A stretch of DNA of 10,032 nucleotides from DAOMFM01 sp035429825 (GTDB taxonomy: Bacteria > Acidobacteriota > Blastocatellia > UBA7656 > JADIYM01). Below the pieces are notes generated by a model. The model made no database searches. It was not told where the DNA came from and saw only the letters and a list, made by a program, of their open reading frames with translations. Positions 1 to 5,039 of the stretch are shown piece after piece (the first letter of the stretch is position 1; the number at the start of each line of letters is the position of its first letter). Both the position numbers and the translations under genes were made by a program. Location: NCBI GenBank assembly GCA_044224215.1, contig JBGAKX010000152.1, forward strand, positions 1-10,032. Direction: 5' to 3'.

Positions 1-140
1 GACCGCACCGAAATCTTCGGGTCCAGCTTCGCCAGCGTCTGCGTGATCGCCGCCGTCAACGTCGTCTTCCCATGGTCGACGTGACCAATCGTCCCGATGT
101 TGACGTGCGGTTTGCTGCGGTCGAATTTCTCCTTCGCCAT
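1..140 (-). CDS. tuf: Elongation factor Tu, N-terminal fragment (gene continues past the left edge)
   Basis: EF-Tu is the GTPase that carries aminoacyl-tRNA to the ribosomal A site. The 46 visible codons begin MAKEKFDRSKPHVNIGTIGH and include the G1/P-loop GHVDHGKT at residues 19-26, which is diagnostic for the family. Only this N-terminal part of a normally ~395-residue protein is in the window. The ATG at 138-140 is preceded on the minus strand by a purine-rich Shine-Dalgarno stretch, AGGAAGAGGAAGA, at about 148-160. It is the last visible gene of an operon whose first four genes are tRNAs, so EF-Tu and four of its ligands share a transcript. A second tuf copy elsewhere is possible, because the linked copy in E. 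coli is tufB; the window cannot show this. Confidence 0.97.
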   Translation of the reverse strand, partial: MAKEKFDRSKPHVNIGTIGHVDHGKTTLTAAITQTLAKLDPKISVR

Positions 141-190
141 CGAACTGTCTTCCTCTTCCTTACGTTATCGAACGAACTGTTTTGAACAAA

Positions 191-265
<75 letters not shown>

Positions 266-352
266 CCGGTCGATGCTCTCGTGCGCTCGGTCGCCGAGAC
301 CGGCGCTATCCGTATGAGCGACCGATCGGCCCGCGTTTCCCAGCAAAGCTTG

Positions 353-428
353 TGGAGCGGGCGACGAGGCTCGAACTCGCGACCCTCAGCTTGGAAGGCT
401 GATGCTCTACCAACTGAGCTACACCCGC
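353..428 (-). tRNA. glyT: tRNA-Gly, anticodon TCC
   Basis: Minus-strand cloverleaf of 76 nt including an encoded CCA. The acceptor stem pairs GCGGGTG (428-422) with CGCCCGC (363-357), with one T-G wobble. The anticodon stem TCAGC/GCTGA encloses CTTCCAA, giving anticodon TCC, which reads GGA/GGG glycine codons. The T-loop is GAGTTCGAGCC and the 3' end is TCCA (356-353). It lies between tRNA-Tyr and tRNA-Thr(GGT), the position occupied by glyT in E. coli. The 87-nt spacer to the next tRNA (266-352) has no recognisable gene. Confidence 0.97.
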
Positions 429-472
429 TCTCTGCAATACTCAATAGCGCCCCAAGAGCTATCGGCAAGCGT

Positions 473-560
473 TGGTGCAGGGGGTAGGATTCGAACCTAC
501 GTAAGGCTGTCGCCTGCCGGGTTTACAGCCCGGTGCCATTAACCACTCGACCACCCCTGC
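473..560 (-). tRNA. tyrU: tRNA-Tyr, anticodon GTA
   Basis: Minus-strand class II tRNA of 88 nt including CCA; the length reflects the long variable arm typical of bacterial tRNA-Tyr. The acceptor stem pairs GCAGGGG (560-554) with CCCCTGC. The anticodon stem CCGGG/CCCGG encloses CTGTAAA, giving anticodon GTA. The variable arm lies around the stretch GCAGGCGACAGCCTTACG. The T-arm sequence is GTAGGTTCGAATCCTAC and the 3' end is ACCA, ending at 473. It is the second tRNA of the operon, matching E. coli tyrU in position. Confidence 0.97.
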
Positions 561-576
561 ACAGATTACGTCAAAG

Positions 577-649
577 AGCCGGTGAAGGGACTCGAACCCC
601 CGACCAGCTGATTACAAATCAGCTGCTCTACCAACTGAGCTACACCGGC
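577..649 (-). tRNA. thrU: tRNA-Thr, anticodon TGT, without encoded CCA
   Basis: First tRNA after the operon promoter. The minus-strand acceptor stem pairs GCCGGTG (649-643) with CACCGGC (584-578). The D-arm is GCTCAGTTGGTAGAGC. The anticodon stem GCTGA/TCAGC encloses TTTGTAA, giving anticodon TGT, which reads ACA/ACG threonine codons. The T-arm holds GGGTTCGAGTCCC. After discriminator T577 the next minus-strand bases are CTT, so CCA is not genome-encoded, unlike the three downstream tRNAs. It must be added by a CCA-adding nucleotidyltransferase. Only 16 nt separate it from tRNA-Tyr, so the two are surely processed from one precursor. Confidence 0.96.
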
Positions 650-704
650 CTAACTCACTCAAACGACTACATTAGCCGGCGCGGGCACACTTCGCAAAGG
701 GGGC

Positions 705-732
705 ATGCTACCACAAGGCCCTCCGATTGCAA
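705..732 (-). promoter_or_regulatory. Probable sigma70-type promoter of the tRNA-tuf operon
   Basis: Reading the minus strand towards the tRNAs, a -35-like TTGCAA (732-727) is separated by 16 nt from a -10-like TAGCAT (710-705). Each matches four of six consensus positions. Just upstream of the -35 is an A/T run (AAATTTT, about 742-736) that could act as an UP element. Downstream of the -10 is a C-rich stretch, GCCCCC, resembling the GC-rich discriminator of stringently controlled stable-RNA promoters. The predicted transcript starts near 698, about 50 nt before tRNA-Thr. Stringent control is an inference from these features. Confidence 0.6.
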
Positions 733-796
733 GGGAAAATTTGCACGAGCGGCACTTTGCGGGCCAATCCGGCTGGCCGCGGCCCGCACGACCGGG

Positions 797-802
797 TACC
801 CT
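797..802 (+). promoter_or_regulatory. Candidate -10 element of the Pnkp-like kinase gene (leaderless)
   Basis: The hexamer TACCCT ends 7 nt before the proposed GTG start at 810, so transcription would begin at or next to the start codon. No Shine-Dalgarno lies in the intervening CGACGAC. I cannot see a convincing -35 at the usual distance. The call rests partly on analogy with the much better GGTATCAT element similarly placed before the next gene. Confidence 0.35.
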
Positions 803-809
803 CGACGAC

Positions 810-1361
810 GTGAAACCCGAATCCGAGGCGATTGCCTATCCGCCGGCGGCCAATATTCCGGTGTCGGCAGGCGACCTCATTGTGCTCGTCGGGGCGTCGG
901 GCTCGGGAAAGAGCCGATTCGCGCGCCGCAACTTCTCGGATACCGAGATCCTTTCGTCGGATCGGTTTCGCGCGATGATCTCTGACAGCGAGGACGACCA
1001 GTCCGTCTCGCAAGCGGCGTTCGACCTGTTGTACCGGCTCGCGCGGCTGCGCCTTTCCGCAAGCAGGCTGACGGTCGTCGACGCGACGAGCGCCACACGC
1101 GCGTCGCGCAAGCGCCTGACCGCCATTGCGCGCGCGCACGGATCTTCAGCCGTGGCCATCGTGTTCGAGTTGCCGCTCGACGAGTGCGTCCGGCGCGATG
1201 CCGCGCGTTTAGATCGCTCGGTCGGGCCGGCGGTCATCGAACGCCAGTTCGAGGAACTCGGAGCGGTCCGCGAGGCGATCGCCGGCGAGGACTTTGATCG
1301 AATGCACGTGCTCGCCGGCGCGGCAGCAATCGACGCCGCACGCGTCGTTCGGACCCGCTGA
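810..1361 (+). CDS. Stand-alone polynucleotide kinase (Pnkp kinase-domain family)
   Basis: A 183-residue P-loop phosphotransferase. It aligns by eye with the N-terminal kinase domain of bacterial Pnkp, which phosphorylates 5'-OH ends of RNA/DNA with NTP during RNA repair. In numbering from the GTG, the Walker A motif GASGSGKS is at 28-35. The SSDRFR motif at 49-54 carries the presumed general-base Asp51. VVDATSAT is at 89-96, and the lid signature RLDRSVG starts at 133. The GEDF..M.VL ending matches the end of the family's kinase domain. The phosphatase and ligase/adenylyltransferase modules of full Pnkp are absent, so this is a free-standing kinase. The GTG at 810 is preferred because the upstream in-frame ATG at 705 lies inside the divergent tRNA-operon promoter and would add a low-complexity tail. 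It could instead be a general AAA-type or zeta-like kinase. Its RNA substrate is inferred. Confidence 0.8.
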   Translation: MKPESEAIAYPPAANIPVSAGDLIVLVGASGSGKSRFARRNFSDTEILSSDRFRAMISDSEDDQSVSQAAFDLLYRLARLRLSASRLTVVDATSATRASRKRLTAIARAHGSSAVAIVFELPLDECVRRDAARLDRSVGPAVIERQFEELGAVREAIAGEDFDRMHVLAGAAAIDAARVVRTR

Positions 1362-1398
1362 CGCAGCGGTCGCTCGTGTTACGCGTCGCGTGTCCGTC

Positions 1399-1407
1399 TG
1401 GTATCAT
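1399..1407 (+). promoter_or_regulatory. Extended -10 promoter of the permease operon
   Basis: TGG followed by TATCAT gives an extended -10 (TGnTATcAT) matching five of six hexamer positions. It ends 9 nt before the ATG at 1417. Transcription starting about 7 nt downstream would leave a leader of 0-3 nt. No Shine-Dalgarno lies between (CCGGGCGCA). The -35 region (around 1379-1384, TTACGC) is a poor match, as is common with extended -10 promoters. The element sits in the 55-nt gap after the kinase gene, so the permeases probably have their own promoter. Confidence 0.55.
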
Positions 1408-1416
1408 CCGGGCGCA

Positions 1417-2349
1417 ATGCCGCGACTCCTGCTGATCCTGGCCCGCCGGCTCTTGCTGCTCATACCGGTCATCTTTCTCGTCGTCACGTTCGTCTTTCTG
1501 CTCGTCCATCTCGTGCCCGGCGACCCGGCGCGGCTGATCGTCGGCGAGAACGCACCGCCTGAAACCTACCAGGAGATGCGCACGCGAATGCGGCTCGACC
1601 GGCCGTTGATGGCGCAGTACGTCGCCTTCTGGCGCGAGGACATCCTCACGGGCGAGCTCGGCCGGGACTATGTCACCAACGAGCCGAACATCAAGCGCGT
1701 CATGCGACGGTATCCGGCCACGCTGCTGCTCGCCGTGTCGGCGCTCGCCGTCGTCGTCATGATCTCGATACCGCTCGGCGTCACCGCGGCAACGCACCGC
1801 GGCGGGCTCGTCGACGGCGTGGCGTCCGTCGTCGCGCTGCTCGGAGTCAGCCTGCCGAGCTTTGCGCTCGCGCCAATGCTCATTCTGCTCTTCTCGGTGC
1901 GGCTGCGGCTGCTCCCGGTGTCGGGTCCCGGATCGCCGCTTCATCTGATCCTCCCGGCCGTCACGCTCGGCGTCGCGCTCGCAGCGGTCGTGACGCGCAT
2001 CGTGCGCTCGAGCGTCATCGAGGAACTCGGCGAGGACTACGTTCGAACTGCGCGCGCAAAGGGCCTCTCGGAGCGTCGCGTGCTCTACAAGCACGTCCTC
2101 AAGAACAGCCTGATCCCCGTCGTTACGATACTCGGTCTGCAGTTCGGCGTACTTCTCGCTGGCGCGATCGTGACGGAGTACATCTTCAGCTGGCCCGGCG
2201 TCGGCCAACTCCTGCTCGAGTCGATCAACCAGCGGAACTACTCGCTCACGCAGAGTTGCATCCTGATCATCGCGATCACCTATGTCCTCGTGAACACCGC
2301 GACCGATCTGCTCTACCGGTGGCTCGATCCCCGGATTCGCGTGGAGTAG
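1417..2349 (+). CDS. DppB/OppB-type ABC transporter permease
   Basis: A 310-residue inner-membrane protein with about six hydrophobic segments, near residues 10-32, 100-122, 134-160, 176-196, 232-254 and 279-298. It has the hallmarks of the peptide/nickel (Dpp/Opp/Nik) permease family. An early periplasmic HLVPGDPARL motif is at 31-40 and ELGRDYVTNEP at 80-90. An EAA loop that docks the ATPase runs from EDYVRTARAKGLSERR (206-221) to about residue 234. EYIFSWPGVGQLL (254-266) is also typical. It would heterodimerise with the DppC-type product of the next gene, whose ATG lies 6 nt beyond this stop codon. The ATG at 1417 is chosen because it begins the N-terminal membrane segment and follows an extended -10. 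In-frame codons further upstream (from 1294) overlap the kinase gene. Substrate cannot be told from the sequence. Confidence 0.93.
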   Translation: MPRLLLILARRLLLLIPVIFLVVTFVFLLVHLVPGDPARLIVGENAPPETYQEMRTRMRLDRPLMAQYVAFWREDILTGELGRDYVTNEPNIKRVMRRYPATLLLAVSALAVVVMISIPLGVTAATHRGGLVDGVASVVALLGVSLPSFALAPMLILLFSVRLRLLPVSGPGSPLHLILPAVTLGVALAAVVTRIVRSSVIEELGEDYVRTARAKGLSERRVLYKHVLKNSLIPVVTILGLQFGVLLAGAIVTEYIFSWPGVGQLLLESINQRNYSLTQSCILIIAITYVLVNTATDLLYRWLDPRIRVE

Positions 2350-2355
2350 CCCGTC

Positions 2356-3168
2356 ATGTCTCGACTCTCCATCATCGGTCTGTCGGTCATCGCCGTGCTC
2401 GTGCTCGTCGCGGTGCTTGGCCCGCTCGTCCTTCCCTGGAGCGACGTGACGGGCCAGGACCTCGCGATGCGTCTCGCGTCGCCGTCGCGTGTTCACCTGC
2501 TCGGCACCGACCACCTCGGGCGCGACGTGCTCGCGCGCATGGTGTACGGCGCCCGCGTGTCGCTCGAGGTCGGGCTGCTCGTGGTCGCCATATCGGCCTC
2601 GATCGGCACGACGATCGGGCTGATCTCCGGCTATTTCGGGGGATGGATCGATCAGGTCATCTCGGGCGTGTTCTTCAACGTGTTCCTGGCATTCCCGGGC
2701 GTGCTGCTCGCGATCGCGATCGTCGCGTTTCTCGGCCCAAGCCTGGCGAACCTGATCGGCGCGTTGTGCGTCATCGGTTGGGTCAGTTACGCGCGCCTGA
2801 TCCGCGGACAGGTGTTGAAGGTGCGCGAGCTCGACTTTGTCACCGCCACGCGCGCGCTTGGCGCGTCCGACACGCGCATCATCGTCCGCCACATCCTCCC
2901 GAACACCGTTCAGCCGCTGATCGTCCAGGCAAGCCTCGGGATGGCAGGAGCAGTGCTCGCTGAGGCGACGCTCAGCTTCCTCGGTCTCGGCGTTCCCGAG
3001 CCCGTGCCCTCGTGGGGCAAGATGATCAACGAATCACGCGAAGTGTGGTTCTCGGCCCCGCACCTGTTCATCGTGCCGGGGCTGATGATCATGGTGACCG
3101 TGCTGGCGTTCAACTTCGTTGGCGACGGACTGCGGGACTACCTCGATCCAAAACTCACACGCAACTGA
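2356..3168 (+). CDS. DppC/OppC-type ABC transporter permease
   Basis: A 270-residue partner of the upstream permease. An N-terminal membrane segment (5-27) is followed by the family motif HLLGTDHLGRDVLARMVYGA (47-66), then a core of five further hydrophobic segments. The EAA loop at about 161-182 contains ATRALGAS...RHILPN. The ending LSFLGLG...PSWGKMI...VGDGLRDYLDPK is typical. The start ATG has a GGAG Shine-Dalgarno at 2343-2346 that overlaps the end of the upstream gene, so the pair is translationally close. Known Dpp/Opp importers also need a periplasmic binding protein and one or two ATPases; none is encoded nearby. The gene ends 9 bp from the convergent propeller gene, with no clear terminator between them. 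Confidence 0.93.
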   Translation: MSRLSIIGLSVIAVLVLVAVLGPLVLPWSDVTGQDLAMRLASPSRVHLLGTDHLGRDVLARMVYGARVSLEVGLLVVAISASIGTTIGLISGYFGGWIDQVISGVFFNVFLAFPGVLLAIAIVAFLGPSLANLIGALCVIGWVSYARLIRGQVLKVRELDFVTATRALGASDTRIIVRHILPNTVQPLIVQASLGMAGAVLAEATLSFLGLGVPEPVPSWGKMINESREVWFSAPHLFIVPGLMIMVTVLAFNFVGDGLRDYLDPKLTRN

Positions 3169-3177
3169 TCGCCTTCG

Positions 3178-4527
3178 CTACACCGTGACCAGGATGATCG
3201 GCCCGGCCTGACCGCCAATCGTGTAGCACGCCCGCGGCCGCCCGCCGACGGGGATCGTCGCGAGAATCCGGAAGCTGGATCCGTCGATTGCGGACACCGT
3301 CTGATCGCCTGTGTTTGCGACGTACAGCTCCTGATTGCCCGACGGGCCCGAGAGCGCCAAACCCGACGGCCGGGATCCAACCCGGACGCGCGCCTTCTCG
3401 ACCGAGGTCGTCGTATCGACGACGCTCACCGAGTCGCTCCCCTGATTCGCGACGTACACGACGCCGAGCTCAGGCGATCCCGACGTCACGTAGATCGGAT
3501 TCGAGCCGACCGCAACCCGCGACTTCACGACGCCCGACAACGCGTCGATCAGCGCGACCGAATTGTCGAGGGCTTCCGTCACCACAACGATCTGGGACCC
3601 GATGAGCCCCGTTGCAACGATTCCGGTCGGTCCGTTGCCAACCGGGATCGTCGCGACGACCGTCGCCGAGAGCACGTCGATCACCGAGACAGTGTCGTCG
3701 CCCGAGTTCGCAACCCACGCCTGCTGGTTGACGCCAGGTTGCCCGATCATGGTGATCCCGACAGGGGCAAGTCCGACGGGTACCGTCAGGAGCACCGCGA
3801 AATTCTGGGCGTCGAAGATCGTGACGCTGTTGCTGGTGGTGTTCGTCACAAAGCAGGTCTGAACGCCGGGCACCCCGGCGACTGCGATATACGACGGCGA
3901 ACCGCCTACCGGGATCGAACGCACGACGCGCTGTGTCGGGATGTCGATGGCCGTGACCGTGTTGCTGGCAAAGTTCGCGACGAACGCGGTCTTGAAGTTC
4001 TCGGTGCCGCTGTCGGCCGTTGCGATTCCAATCGGACGGGAGCCGACGGCGAGTCGGGATGTGACGACCTTGTCACCAGCACTCACCGCAACCAGCTCGT
4101 TGCCCGTCGGGTTCGCCACGACGATGCCCGCGCGAACATAGCGCAGCTTGTTGTTGTTGAGCGTGATGTTGATGCGAATCGTCGCCGAGCCCGGGGTGCC
4201 GTCGTTCGCGGTCGTGATGTCGACTTCGGCGACACGATTGCTGACGAAGCGCGAGGCGCCTTCAGTGAGGTTTCCCGTGACGTTGTTCAGGTTGATCCCG
4301 TCGCCGTTGTCCGGATCGAATCGGTAGCCCTTCTTCAGGGTGATGCGGTACGTGAGGTTCGTGCCCGGCGCGACGATTGGCAGCAGCGTCGGTTCCGCGA
4401 GCTTGATGGCCTTCCTTGCGTCGACTTCCTTCCGCTGGGACTGCGAATACGTCGGCGCGGCTGAAAACGTCGCGATCAACGCGACGATCAGAAGTCTGGA
4501 TGCGATCCCAACGGTTCGATGTCCCAT
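3178..4527 (-). CDS. Exported seven-bladed YVTN-type beta-propeller protein
   Basis: A 449-residue protein with a signal peptide (MGHRTVGIASRLLIVALIAT, cleavage probably after about residue 29). An N-terminal beta-rich domain of unknown type (about 40-130) precedes a repeat region. Repeats of 43-46 residues start near 161, 207, 251, 296, 340, 383 and 427. Each has the pattern PVG..P.GI....G....YVAN...D.VSVID....VVATI, the YVTN/lactonase-like propeller signature. The last repeat is half length, and a half blade (AGIVVANPTGNELVAVSAGD, 133-152) precedes the first. The ring therefore probably closes by pairing N- and C-terminal strands into blade 7. The ATG at 4527 is chosen for its GGGAG Shine-Dalgarno (4537-4533) and the signal peptide. 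A longer in-frame reading would overlap the Roadblock gene. Function is unknown; such propellers often bind ligands or act at the cell surface. Confidence 0.87.
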   Translation of the reverse strand: MGHRTVGIASRLLIVALIATFSAAPTYSQSQRKEVDARKAIKLAEPTLLPIVAPGTNLTYRITLKKGYRFDPDNGDGINLNNVTGNLTEGASRFVSNRVAEVDITTANDGTPGSATIRINITLNNNKLRYVRAGIVVANPTGNELVAVSAGDKVVTSRLAVGSRPIGIATADSGTENFKTAFVANFASNTVTAIDIPTQRVVRSIPVGGSPSYIAVAGVPGVQTCFVTNTTSNSVTIFDAQNFAVLLTVPVGLAPVGITMIGQPGVNQQAWVANSGDDTVSVIDVLSATVVATIPVGNGPTGIVATGLIGSQIVVVTEALDNSVALIDALSGVVKSRVAVGSNPIYVTSGSPELGVVYVANQGSDSVSVVDTTTSVEKARVRVGSRPSGLALSGPSGNQELYVANTGDQTVSAIDGSSFRILATIPVGGRPRACYTIGGQAGPIILVTV

Positions 4528-4625
4528 ACTCTCTCCCAGCGCGACCCGGCGCTGCATGAACTTACAGGCACCCGTCCTCGAGCGTCGAGGCGATTCCCGG
4601 CGAGAAGCAAGACCCGTCCCGGCGT

Positions 4626-4988
4626 CTAGACCGAGAACTCCTCCTCGAGACTCAGCTGCGCTTTCCGAAGCTCGAACCGCGCCCGCCCGAGTCCGGATGG
4701 TGCCGTGAGGACCAGGACGAGAAAGTACTCGTCCGTAATCGGCTTGATGAGAAACGAGTATCGGCCGGCTGCCACGACAAGCTCCCGCAGCTTGCCGAGC
4801 GACACATCGTCCGTGCTGCGGAGCGACTTGCGCAGGAGCGACGTGTATTCCGCGGCGACGACGTCGATGTCGATCGCCTTGTCGTCGCCATCCGCCCGGG
4901 CAACACAAATGCCGTCGAGGCCCATGATGAGCGCGCCGACGGCACCTGTGGTGTTCGCAAGGACAGACCTGAGGGTTTGCTCGAACAT
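4626..4988 (-). CDS. Roadblock/LC7-domain protein (MglB-like fold)
   Basis: A 120-residue cytoplasmic protein covering a single Roadblock/LC7 domain. It has an N-terminal helix (MFEQTLRSVLANTTGAVGAL), then GLDGICVA (23-30), a long helix with EYTSLLRKS, a strand AGRYSFLIKPITDEYFLVLVL (74-94), and a final charged helix (101-117). The family includes MglB, the GTPase-activating partner of MglA that sets cell polarity and type IV pilus activity in Myxococcus and Thermus. Its place directly after pilQ suggests a pilus-related regulatory role, but no MglA-type GTPase is in the window. The start ATG has a good GAGGAG Shine-Dalgarno (4997-4992). A strong hairpin lies just upstream. A generic Roadblock protein acting elsewhere remains possible. 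Confidence 0.8.
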   Translation of the reverse strand: MFEQTLRSVLANTTGAVGALIMGLDGICVARADGDDKAIDIDVVAAEYTSLLRKSLRSTDDVSLGKLRELVVAAGRYSFLIKPITDEYFLVLVLTAPSGLGRARFELRKAQLSLEEEFSV

Positions 4989-4998
4989 AAGCTCCTCT

Positions 4999-5025
4999 GC
5001 GTGACCGGCCGGTAGCCGGTCACGC
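4999..5025 (-). other. Strong inverted repeat between pilQ and the Roadblock gene
   Basis: CGTGACCGGC (5000-5009) and GCCGGTCACG (5015-5024) are perfect complements around a 5-nt loop; G4999-C5025 extends the stem to 11 bp. On the transcribed minus strand it begins 14 nt after the pilQ stop and ends directly before the GAGGAG Shine-Dalgarno of the next gene. There is no U tract on either strand, so it is not a standard intrinsic terminator. It could protect the pilQ 3' end, be a cleavage site or partial terminator, or control access to the downstream ribosome site. Confidence 0.65.
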
Positions 5026-5039
5026 GGGGAGGTTTGGAA

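Noticed and set aside
705..809. ATG at 705 as start of the kinase gene
   Set aside because: The ATG falls within the -10 element of the divergent tRNA promoter and the added 35 residues do not resemble the family; GTG at 810 is better.
1234..2892. Long open frame on the minus strand opposite the permease genes (about 550 codons)
   Set aside because: Its translation is Arg/Asp/His/Glu-rich low-complexity sequence typical of an antisense shadow of a GC-rich gene, and the plus strand encodes two clear membrane permeases.
3178..4100. Repeated DNA of period about 129-138 nt as a DNA repeat or CRISPR-like array
   Set aside because: The periodicity is explained by the 43-46-residue beta-propeller blades; the DNA copies are diverged and coding.
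4576..4590. Small hairpin (CCTCGA, 3-nt loop, TCGAGG) between the Roadblock and propeller genes as a terminator
   Set aside because: Only 6 bp with no following T run on either strand; too weak to call. The rest of the 98-nt gap shows nothing else.
4528..4908. N-terminal extension of the propeller protein beyond 4527
   Set aside because: It overlaps the Roadblock gene in another frame, has no signal peptide at its own start, and the ATG at 4527 has a good Shine-Dalgarno followed by a signal peptide.
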